From the NCBI GenBank assembly GCA_944380515.1, contig CALWHT010000029.1, forward strand, positions 1 to 64,000: a DNA stretch of 64,000 nt, in the 5' to 3' direction. Origin of the DNA: an uncultured Roseburia sp. Lineage in GTDB: Bacteria; Bacillota; Clostridia; Lachnospirales; Lachnospiraceae. Below the pieces are notes generated by a model that did no database searches, had not been told where the DNA came from, and saw only the letters and a program-made list of their open reading frames with translations. Positions 9,378 to 16,989 of this stretch are shown here, in pieces. How positions within the stretch are numbered: the stretch's first letter is position 1; every line of letters starts with the position of its first letter. The position numbers and the translations under genes were made by a program.

Positions 9378-10415
9378 ATGAGAAAAGCAGTACAGATACT
9401 TGCGGCCGCCGCACTCCTTGTGGGAGCGGCCGTTTTTGCCGCCCCGTATGTGAACCGATGGCAGGCGGCTTCGGACAGTGCGGATGCGACGGAGATATTC
9501 GAGGCGGAAACCATTTTGGGCCGTGAGGAAGAAAGCAGTGTGGAAAATAAGCCGCAGCCCGATGATGCCGGGCAGGTGCCGGCAGAGAATCTGGCGGAGC
9601 TGAAAGAAAGGCTGCATACCTATAACAGGGAGCTTTATGAGAGCGGACAAATAAATTTAAAAGATCCGTTCTCTTATGAGACAACAGGGTTTGACCTGAC
9701 GGAGTATGGGCTGAGTCAAAATATTATCGGGGTTTTGTGGATTCCGCGTCTGAATCAGAGGCTTCCGATTTACCTGGGGGCGAATGCAGAAAATATGGCA
9801 AAAGGGGCGGCGCTGCTCGGACAGACATCCATGCCCCTGGGAGAGACGGATTCCAATACGGTCATTGCGGCTCACAGGGGCTTTCGTGGGATTCCCATGT
9901 TCCGTGATATTCAATCCATTCAGATTGGGGATAAGATTCAGCTCACAACGCCGTGGGAGACACTGATTTACCGGGTCTGTGACCTTAAGATTATCAACCC
10001 GGATGATTCCGGGGAAATTTTGATTCAGGAGGGACGGGAGCTGGTGACTCTGCTGACCTGTCATCCGTATACACAGAATTATCAGAGATATCTTGTCTGT
10101 GCAGAGCGCTCGGATGAGGAAATCAGGAGTGCGGAGGAGGATTTGGAGGAAGTCAATGAAACCTGGGACTCGGCTCCGAGAGAGGTAAAAGATGAGACCG
10201 GAGAGGAAACGGTGACCGTACAGGTAGAGCCTGCTTCCATCCGTCCGTCCTTTTCGGAGGGGACACAGGAGCAGGGAGCGGGGGATTCCAACCTCCGGAT
10301 ATGGATGGAGTCATACGGGATGTGGCTGCTGCTTGCGGCGGTCATTGTGCTTGCAGCGGCGGCCGGAGCATGGCTTCGCAGGAAAAAAAGCGCGGGAGAT
10401 GATAAGAGTGAATGA
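9378..10415 (+). CDS. Second class C-type sortase
   Basis: A 345-residue sortase with an N-terminal membrane helix, a lid-like motif (KDPFSYE, about residues 95-101), catalytic His166 (AAHRGF), Cys228 (LLTCHPY) and Arg237 (YQRYL), an acidic linker, and a C-terminal membrane helix with a basic tail. It differs enough from the first sortase that the two probably divide labour, for example shaft polymerisation versus tip attachment. It is 62 bp from the first sortase and overlaps the MoxR gene by 17 bp, suggesting translational coupling. Confidence 0.88.
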   Translation: MRKAVQILAAAALLVGAAVFAAPYVNRWQAASDSADATEIFEAETILGREEESSVENKPQPDDAGQVPAENLAELKERLHTYNRELYESGQINLKDPFSYETTGFDLTEYGLSQNIIGVLWIPRLNQRLPIYLGANAENMAKGAALLGQTSMPLGETDSNTVIAAHRGFRGIPMFRDIQSIQIGDKIQLTTPWETLIYRVCDLKIINPDDSGEILIQEGRELVTLLTCHPYTQNYQRYLVCAERSDEEIRSAEEDLEEVNETWDSAPREVKDETGEETVTVQVEPASIRPSFSEGTQEQGAGDSNLRIWMESYGMWLLLAAVIVLAAAAGAWLRRKKSAGDDKSE

Positions 10416-11367
10416 ATTTCGTTATGCCGGAAAGGCCCGGCTTGTAACCAAAGAGGTGGAGAAAGTCATTGCGGGAAAGCATGGATGTGTGGAGAAGGTC
10501 ATGATGGCGTTTCTGGCGGGAGGCCATGTCCTCATCGAGGATATTCCGGGTGTGGGGAAAACAACGCTTGCGGTGGCATTTGCGCGCGCCATGGACCTTC
10601 GGCAGGGCCGTGTGCAGTTCACGCCGGATGTCATGCCGTCGGATATCACGGGATTTTCCATGTACGATAAGATGGAAGGAATCTTTCGTTATCATCCGGG
10701 GGCGGTGATGTGTAATCTGTTTCTCGCGGATGAGATTAACCGTACGTCCACAAAAACGCAGGCGGCGCTCCTGGAGGTTATGGAGGAAAAAGCCGTGACT
10801 GTGGACGGAGTGACTCATCCGGTGCCGGAACCGTTTCAGGTAATTGCGACAGAGAATCCGATCGGCTCCGCCGGAACACAGATGCTGCCGGAATCCCAGC
10901 TGGACCGGTTTATGATCTGCGTGGATATGGGATATCCCGGCAGAGAAGATGAGATTGAAATACTTATGGGGAATGCGGGGTATGGGCCGCTGGGCAGGAT
11001 GCAGGCGGTCATTACGAGTTCGGAGCTTAGAAAGATGCAGGAGGAGACAAGGGAGGTGTTCCTCCATAAAATTATCTATGATTATATCGTATCCCTGGCG
11101 GAAGCGACAAGAAATCATCCCATGCTGTCGCTGGGGTTAAGTCCCCGGGGCTCTCTGGCGGCAGTCCAGATGGCGAAAGCGTCGGCCTATATCAGCGGAC
11201 GGACCTTTGCCGTTCCGGACGATGTGACAAGGATTTTTCCCGATATTGCCAGACACCGCGTGATTTTGAACGCCCAGGCAAAGGCCTCCCATACGGCTGT
11301 GAGCGACATTCTGGAAGATATTTTGTCTTCCGTGAATAAGCCCCGCCCGGAGAAAGGACAGAGATGA
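10399..11367 (+). CDS. MoxR-family AAA+ ATPase
   Basis: A 322-residue AAA+ ATPase of the MoxR/RavA group, usually a chaperone for assembly or activation of a partner complex. Walker A is GVGKTT, Walker B is LFLADEINR, and sensor/arginine-finger segments follow (ATENPIG, ESQLDRF). I chose ATG 10399 (MIRVNEF) over an upstream ATG at 10333 because the earlier residues merely read through the sortase tail and MoxR proteins start near this point. The DUF58 and transglutaminase-like partners follow directly, the usual MoxR-DUF58-TGc trio. Confidence 0.9.
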   Translation: MIRVNEFRYAGKARLVTKEVEKVIAGKHGCVEKVMMAFLAGGHVLIEDIPGVGKTTLAVAFARAMDLRQGRVQFTPDVMPSDITGFSMYDKMEGIFRYHPGAVMCNLFLADEINRTSTKTQAALLEVMEEKAVTVDGVTHPVPEPFQVIATENPIGSAGTQMLPESQLDRFMICVDMGYPGREDEIEILMGNAGYGPLGRMQAVITSSELRKMQEETREVFLHKIIYDYIVSLAEATRNHPMLSLGLSPRGSLAAVQMAKASAYISGRTFAVPDDVTRIFPDIARHRVILNAQAKASHTAVSDILEDILSSVNKPRPEKGQR

Positions 11368-12437
11368 GGCAGCCGGGAGAAGGAAAAAGCCGGAGTGTGA
11401 AAAGTAAGCTGCTGTATGGGGCCGTGGTGCTGGCTACGCTGGCGGTTTCCTTAAGCCATGACGCAGAGTTTCCGCGGTTTTTGCTGGGTTTTGAATTTTT
11501 GCTGGCGGGAGCGTTATATCTGTGTGTGCGGGTAATGGCTGCCGGACTGGAAGCACAGTTTTTTCTGCCGTCGCCGGCGAAGCGCAGAGGGGAAGCGTTT
11601 GAGCTTCGGGTGAGGCTGCGAAACAGCGGATATCTGCCGGCCGCGGAAGTGATGGTGGAGGCTTTTTGCCGGGATGTGTACAGCGGAAAGGTAAAACGGC
11701 TGAAGGCTCCCGCTATGGTGGACGCAGGAGGAACAGCGGAACTGATCTTTCGTCTGAAAGCGGAACACTGCGGAGTGGTGCGGAGCTTTGCCGGTGATGT
11801 ATGGGTGAGGGATTATCTCGGACTGTTCCGGCGCAGATGTACGGTGTGTCCGTTTGAGGCGGAGTATTGTGCCCTTCCCGACTGGGGTCCCGATGCGGGC
11901 AGCGGCGGCGCTTTGGGGAGACGCTCCGGAGCAGGGACAAAGGCACGGGGGAGCGGCGATGATTTGTCGGAAATCGCGGATATCCGGGGATTCCGGGAGG
12001 GAGATGGACTTCACAGTATTCACTGGAAACTGTCTGCCCGCTTCGATGAATGGATGATACGCATACCCGGCGATACGGCGGACACGGAATGGCTTTTGTT
12101 TTTGGATTTGTATCCCGGAGAGAACGGCGTCTCCCGCAGCGCGATGGATGTGTTTTATGACAGAGCAGCGGCCCTGTCCTTCCGGATGATGTGCGCGGGA
12201 GTGCGCCACGAAGTGATTTGGGTACAGGAGTATACGCCGGTATGCTGTGCGGTGCGGGATGAAGCTTCGTTCCGGGAGATGCTGATGACGCTGCTCCATG
12301 CACCGCTGTGTAAAACCCGTGTGGATCCGGCTATGATTTATAAGGAGCGGTTTTGGAATGAAACGTACAAAGAAGCGGGACGGCTTTCGCTTGCGGAAAC
12401 ACAGAACAGCCGGCGGGAAGGACAGGAAACTGCATAG
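11364..12437 (+). CDS. DUF58 domain membrane protein
   Basis: A 357-residue protein with two N-terminal hydrophobic segments (about 14-55) followed by a soluble region containing the DUF58 signature (IRGFREGDGLHSIHWKLSAR) and a vWA-like C-terminal fold (LLFLDLYP). DUF58 proteins commonly pair with MoxR ATPases; their biochemical role is unsettled. It starts with an ATGA overlap on the MoxR stop codon and its end overlaps the next gene by 80 bp. Confidence 0.85.
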   Translation: MRQPGEGKSRSVKSKLLYGAVVLATLAVSLSHDAEFPRFLLGFEFLLAGALYLCVRVMAAGLEAQFFLPSPAKRRGEAFELRVRLRNSGYLPAAEVMVEAFCRDVYSGKVKRLKAPAMVDAGGTAELIFRLKAEHCGVVRSFAGDVWVRDYLGLFRRRCTVCPFEAEYCALPDWGPDAGSGGALGRRSGAGTKARGSGDDLSEIADIRGFREGDGLHSIHWKLSARFDEWMIRIPGDTADTEWLLFLDLYPGENGVSRSAMDVFYDRAAALSFRMMCAGVRHEVIWVQEYTPVCCAVRDEASFREMLMTLLHAPLCKTRVDPAMIYKERFWNETYKEAGRLSLAETQNSRREGQETA

Positions 12438-14928
12438 GGATAGCACGGAGCAGCCGGCAAAGGAAGATATGCTTCTGACCGTGGGAAAGGAACTGGTTCA
12501 AAAAGAGACGGGACGGCTCCATCCTTATCTGTGGTATGCGGTGTCCTGCGCTCTGCTGCTGCTTGAGTGCGGCGGATTGATTGCAGCGGTTGTGAGCGGA
12601 TGGCATATGCAGGTGCGCAGTGGATGGATTTTTCTTGCAGTAGTTTCCTCCTGCCTTGTGTCTGCCGGATTTTTCAGATGGGAAAGGCTGGAGGGAAAAC
12701 GGAGATACGGTGTCTTTCTTTTTGCACTGGCATATATCACAGTGTTGTTTTTGACCAGAGACACATTTCAGACGGGGGCAGGTCAGTTCTGCAATGCCGC
12801 TGTTTCCGCAGTGAATCGTCAATATCATAGCTCGGTGGAGCTGTTTGCGGTATCGGGCAGTGAAATGACGCTGACGGTGTTTCTCATAGAGCTGACCGTG
12901 CTGCTGGCGTTTTTATTTGGAGCAGTGGTTGTATGGCGGCCGGATGCGCTGGTGCTTGGGGTACTTGAGTTCCCCATTCTGGCAGTGTTGTTTCTCTTTG
13001 CGGGTTCGCCTTCCATTCTCTCTTTGTTTGCGCTGATGTTTGCCGCACTGGGGGTGTTAGCGGCTTCCCGGTTGTTTCGGCGGAGGCTCTGGGGAGAGGC
13101 CGGCAGCGAACAGCGCAGACGCAACATGGAATGTTTTGAAAATGTGCAGAAAAAGCTCCTGCTTCTGGTAACCGGCGTCGGGCTTTTGCTGTCGATTTTG
13201 GCGTTCTACCTGGTACGTCCGGGACTTTCCGTGCAGCTCGAAAAGGCAGAGCATGCTGCGTCACGGCTTGAGACCGGGATTGTGGAAAGCTTATTGGGTC
13301 TCCTTCCTCAGTCAGGTGCGGGAAGTATTCTTATGACCGCGGAGACGGAAGGCAGGGGAGTACAGGACGGCGTTTTGGGAGATACGGACGGTTATGCTGT
13401 GGGTACATTGGAGGATTTAAAAATTACGGTTACGAAAGCCCCGGAGGAAACGGTGTACCTGAAAGGCTTTATCGGGAGCAGCTATGGAAACAACCGGTGG
13501 CAGGCCCCATCGGAGGAGCATTTAAAGAGCGCGGCGGTAAACTGGAACATAGAGGATGATCCGCTGCTTTATGTCCAGAATCTGCCGTTTCTGCGTACCC
13601 TGTATGCGGCGGAGAGCTCCGGCAGGGGAGCGGAGGGGATGGCGGAAATGACAGTAGAGCGCCTTAACGCGTCCTCCGCTTATACATATGTCCCGTACAA
13701 TACTTATTTGAATGGATATTATGACATTACGGGCGGTGACGGGGCCATCCTGGGACAGACGGAACAGGAGGATATTTATTCTTATTATCCGGTTTCTGAG
13801 TGCCGGGAAGCGCTCGATACGTGGAATGACGGACGTGAGGATTCCGGGGTGCTGGACCGTGTGGAGGAAGCTTACCGGGCTTATGCGCAGCAGTGGTATC
13901 TGGAAGTTCCGGACGGACTGGATGATATTCAGAAGCTTTGCGAAGAACAGGGATTTCATCAGAGGGAAGAAGACTGGAGGGAGGAGCAGGGGCTGCTAGC
14001 CGGGGAACAGGAGAAAATAGAAGACTTTGTCATTACCTTTCTGAATGAGAATTATACCTTTGATCCCGAAGCAGAGGCCGTGCCGGAGGGCGAAGATTTT
14101 TTGAAATATTTTCTGGAAGAGTCAAAGACGGGTTACAGTACTCATTTTGCGACGGCAGCGGTTATCCTGTTTCGGATGTGCGGGGTGCCGGCGCGTTATG
14201 TTGCAGGCTATGCTGCCCCGGCAGATATTTTTACCGCACAGACCGACGGAACCTATACTGCGGTTTTGCAGGCGGATAATTCCCATGCCTGGGCGGAAAT
14301 TTACGAGCCGGGTGTCGGCTGGGTACCGGTGGAGACAACGCCGGGGGCTCTGGGATTAAAGCAGGAGGTGAAAACGCCTGAGGCGGACAGCGGTAAAAGT
14401 GCGTCCGCAGAAGCCGGGGAGATCGAAGGCGGTACGGGGGAGAATGTTTTTGAGCGGATGATGGCTGCCCTTTTGGATGGCAGTCTTGGATCGATGATCC
14501 ATCTTATGGAGACGGCAGTAATGCTTCTGGCTGTGTCGTCGGTGCTTATCCATCGCACAGTAAGGCGGCGTGAACACCTGGGCCGGAAGACGCATGAGGG
14601 GACAAATGCGAATATTGTGTATATATTCCGGGCATTTTATGAATTACTGCTGTATGCGGGGATGCGGCAGGAAGTACATTCCGATGCGCCTTCGTTTTGT
14701 AAAACGGCAGCGGAGCTTTGCCGCGGGGACGGGAAAAACAGCGGACTGACAGAAACAGAGGTGCAGGAGCTTTATGCGCTGGCTTTGCGGGCGGCATACG
14801 GGCAGGAAGAGTGCGGCAGCGCTGATGTGGAAAGAGCACGGCAGATTTATCGGAAAGCGGCTCGTGTTGTAAAACGCAGCCTGCGTCCGGGAAAAAGGAT
14901 TCGTGCCGTATGCTGGGAAGGGTTTTAA
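12358..14928 (+). CDS. Transglutaminase-like membrane protein (TgpA type)
   Basis: An 856-residue protein with about six N-terminal membrane helices (about 55-300), a large extracytoplasmic region with a transglutaminase-like core (about 590-670), another helix near 715-735 and a cytoplasmic C-terminal domain. The core reads TGYSTHFATAAVILF followed by PARYVAGY, and ends with DNSHAWAEIY and GWVPVETTPG. The position usually held by the catalytic Cys (GxCxxFA) is Ser, so it may not be a classical cysteine enzyme. The ATG at 12358 has an AAGGAG site and overlaps the DUF58 gene by 80 bp; a later start would remove the overlap but lose the basic N-terminus. Last gene of the pilus-MoxR unit. Confidence 0.82.
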   Translation: MKRTKKRDGFRLRKHRTAGGKDRKLHRDSTEQPAKEDMLLTVGKELVQKETGRLHPYLWYAVSCALLLLECGGLIAAVVSGWHMQVRSGWIFLAVVSSCLVSAGFFRWERLEGKRRYGVFLFALAYITVLFLTRDTFQTGAGQFCNAAVSAVNRQYHSSVELFAVSGSEMTLTVFLIELTVLLAFLFGAVVVWRPDALVLGVLEFPILAVLFLFAGSPSILSLFALMFAALGVLAASRLFRRRLWGEAGSEQRRRNMECFENVQKKLLLLVTGVGLLLSILAFYLVRPGLSVQLEKAEHAASRLETGIVESLLGLLPQSGAGSILMTAETEGRGVQDGVLGDTDGYAVGTLEDLKITVTKAPEETVYLKGFIGSSYGNNRWQAPSEEHLKSAAVNWNIEDDPLLYVQNLPFLRTLYAAESSGRGAEGMAEMTVERLNASSAYTYVPYNTYLNGYYDITGGDGAILGQTEQEDIYSYYPVSECREALDTWNDGREDSGVLDRVEEAYRAYAQQWYLEVPDGLDDIQKLCEEQGFHQREEDWREEQGLLAGEQEKIEDFVITFLNENYTFDPEAEAVPEGEDFLKYFLEESKTGYSTHFATAAVILFRMCGVPARYVAGYAAPADIFTAQTDGTYTAVLQADNSHAWAEIYEPGVGWVPVETTPGALGLKQEVKTPEADSGKSASAEAGEIEGGTGENVFERMMAALLDGSLGSMIHLMETAVMLLAVSSVLIHRTVRRREHLGRKTHEGTNANIVYIFRAFYELLLYAGMRQEVHSDAPSFCKTAAELCRGDGKNSGLTETEVQELYALALRAAYGQEECGSADVERARQIYRKAARVVKRSLRPGKRIRAVCWEGF

Positions 14929-14947
14929 TACTTTTGAAAGAAAAATC

Positions 14948-14977
14948 TTGACAATATGAAAAGTATCTGCGTATACT
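14948..14977 (+). promoter_or_regulatory. Promoter of the ABC exporter leader
   Basis: A consensus TTGACA (14948-14953) and TATACT (14972-14977) are separated by 18 bp. Transcription from here would run through the leader peptide and terminator before reaching the exporter genes. Confidence 0.8.
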
Positions 14978-15019
14978 GATTAGGAAATCTGAAATCTGGA
15001 AGAAAGAGAGGTAAAAATT

Positions 15020-15109
15020 GTGATTAGATTTTTAAATGCGGTTTTTATGGAAAAATATTATTACGATCATACAATTACCTCGGCAGATTCCGGTTTGCGT
15101 CGAAGGTGA
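15020..15109 (+). CDS. 29-aa leader peptide of the ABC exporter, ending GLRRR
   Basis: A GTG-started 29-codon ORF with an AAGAGAGG ribosome-binding site 8 bp upstream, ending at TGA 15107-15109. The peptide is hydrophobic then tyrosine-rich (MEKYYYDHTITS near the middle) and ends in Gly-Leu-Arg-Arg-Arg. It lies between the promoter at 14948-14977 and the terminator at 15152-15187. Arg-X-Arg patterns are known arrest motifs on macrolide-bound ribosomes, and the bmrB leader of Bacillus subtilis bmrCD controls a similar exporter by ribosome-dependent attenuation. By analogy this peptide may sense ribosome-targeting drugs. The role is inferred. Confidence 0.65.
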   Translation: MIRFLNAVFMEKYYYDHTITSADSGLRRR

Positions 15110-15151
15110 GTTTCACTTGGCGCGCAGATTATAGGATATTTTTTGACAGTC

Positions 15152-15187
15152 ATCCCGTGGTGAATTGTATCACCGCGGGATTTTTTT
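15152..15187 (+). terminator. Intrinsic terminator / attenuator before the ABC exporter
   Basis: A 12-bp stem (15152-15163 with 15170-15181, one G-U pair) with a 6-nt loop is followed directly by seven T residues. It sits 42 bp after the leader peptide stop and 56 bp before the first exporter gene, so it would stop most transcripts unless an alternative structure forms. I did not find a convincing long anti-terminator by eye. Confidence 0.85.
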
Positions 15188-15243
15188 GCGTCAAAAGGGA
15201 TGTCAGCGGAAGAAATGCCGGGGTATGAGAGGAGGAGTTTCGT

Positions 15244-16989
15244 ATGAAAAAATTACGCTGTTATGTCGGGCATTATTGGTACGGGTACCTGTTTGCGATA
15301 TTTTCCATGGTAACGGCGATTGTATTGGATATGGTATATCCGCGGATTACCGCAAAAATTGTGGATGATGTCATAGTGGGCGGAAATATCGGGATGCTGA
15401 CAGGACTTCTGGCGGGGATTGTTGCCGTTGGAATCGGAAGGTGTATTTTCGGGTACTGTAAGGAGTTTTCCTTTGATGTGTTAAGCTCCAGAATCGGTTC
15501 CGAGATCCGCAAGGATTTGTTTCGCCATATCCAGACACTTTCGAAAAATTATTTTGACGACACAAATACGGGCGAGCTGATGGCAAGGGTCAAAGATGAC
15601 GTGGATAAAATCTGGAACGCGCTCGGTTATGTCGGCATGCTCACGATTGAGGTTGTCATTCATGTGAGCATGGTTCTTTACTGTATGTTTCATTTAAACT
15701 GGAGACTGACCCTGGTGCCGCTTGTAACGATGGCGGTCTGCGGTACGATTGCCGTTATCATGGAGCGGAAGCTGGATAAGCTTTACGAGGAAATCAGTGA
15801 GGAAAATGCGGTGCTGACGACGGTTGCGGAGGAAAATCTTTCGGGTGTGCGTACCGTAAAGGCATTTGCACGGGAAAAATTTGAAATTGAAAAATTCCTC
15901 TCCCACAACCGGCGCTATTATGAGTTAAATATCAGCCAGTCGAAAATGCTTGTGCGCTACTATCCATTTTTTCAGTTTGTCGGGAAGGCGCTTCCGGTCG
16001 CAATGACGATTTTGGGCGGCGTCTCGGTGATGAATGGGAACATGTCGCTTGGCGGTCTTGTCGCGTTTGTGGAATACAGCAGGAACTGTACCTGGCCGAT
16101 GGAAATGCTGGGCTGGCTGACGAACGACCTTTCCTCGGCGGTAGCGTCCTACCGGAAAATCAAAAAAATCTACGGCGAAAATGCTTCCATCCGGGATTGT
16201 GAAAATCCGGTAGTGTTGGATGAGATTGCGGGCAGCATTTCGTTTGAGCATGTGTCCTTTTCTCTGGACGGAAAGGACATCCTGCGGGATATCACCTTTA
16301 CGGTTCCGGCTGGGAAAACAATCGGAATCATGGGGGCGACAGGTTCCGGAAAGTCCTCGGTAGTCAATCTTTTGCAGCGGTTTTATGACGCGACGGAGGG
16401 CACGGTGAAGTTAGACGGTGTGGATGTGCGCAGGCTGACGTTAAACCAGCTTCGCAGCAGCATTTCCGTGGTACTTCAGGATGTGTTTCTGTTTTCCGAT
16501 ACCATCGGAGAAAATATTACGATGGGGCGCAGGGGAATGCTCGCGCCGGAGGAAATCAGGGAGGCGGCAGAGAGCGCCCGGGCGAAGGAGTTTATTGAGA
16601 GAATGGAGCAGCAGTACGAGACGGTCATCGGAGAGCGCGGCGTCGGTCTTTCCGGAGGACAGAAGCAGCGCATCAGTATTGCGCGTGCGATTGCCAAGCA
16701 TGCACCGGTTTTGATACTCGATGATTCCACTTCGGCCCTTGATATGGAAACGGAGCATGAGATTCAAAAGACACTAAAGGAGCTTAAGGGCACGACAAAA
16801 ATGATTATTGCACACCGGATTTCGGCGGTCTGCCATGCGGACGAGATTATTTATCTGAAAGACGGCAGAATCGCGGAGCGGGGAACACATCGGGAACTGC
16901 TCGCGAAAAAAGGGATGTATTATGAAACCTACATGGCGCAGTATGGCGCATTTCCGGGGGAAGGAGGGAAGATTGCCTATGGCGGTTAA
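15244..16989 (+). CDS. ABC exporter half-transporter with degenerate Walker B (heterodimer subunit 1)
   Basis: A 581-residue fused membrane-ATPase half-transporter: six membrane helices (about 15-310), then a nucleotide-binding domain with Walker A GATGSGKSS, signature LSGGQKQRISIARA and Walker B LILDDSTSALD. The usual catalytic Glu after Walker B is Asp. This matches the degenerate-site subunit of heterodimeric exporters such as BmrC or TM287, whose partner keeps the Glu. The next gene encodes that partner and overlaps by 11 bp. Likely substrate: drugs or other amphiphilic compounds (inferred). Expression is probably controlled by the upstream leader peptide and terminator. Confidence 0.9.
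   Translation: MKKLRCYVGHYWYGYLFAIFSMVTAIVLDMVYPRITAKIVDDVIVGGNIGMLTGLLAGIVAVGIGRCIFGYCKEFSFDVLSSRIGSEIRKDLFRHIQTLSKNYFDDTNTGELMARVKDDVDKIWNALGYVGMLTIEVVIHVSMVLYCMFHLNWRLTLVPLVTMAVCGTIAVIMERKLDKLYEEISEENAVLTTVAEENLSGVRTVKAFAREKFEIEKFLSHNRRYYELNISQSKMLVRYYPFFQFVGKALPVAMTILGGVSVMNGNMSLGGLVAFVEYSRNCTWPMEMLGWLTNDLSSAVASYRKIKKIYGENASIRDCENPVVLDEIAGSISFEHVSFSLDGKDILRDITFTVPAGKTIGIMGATGSGKSSVVNLLQRFYDATEGTVKLDGVDVRRLTLNQLRSSISVVLQDVFLFSDTIGENITMGRRGMLAPEEIREAAESARAKEFIERMEQQYETVIGERGVGLSGGQKQRISIARAIAKHAPVLILDDSTSALDMETEHEIQKTLKELKGTTKMIIAHRISAVCHADEIIYLKDGRIAERGTHRELLAKKGMYYETYMAQYGAFPGEGGKIAYGG

Noticed and set aside
11514-12446. 310-codon open frame on the minus strand opposite the DUF58 gene
   Set aside because: It is a shadow of a clear DUF58 gene, is rich in His, Pro and Arg, lacks a ribosome-binding site and resembles no protein family I know.
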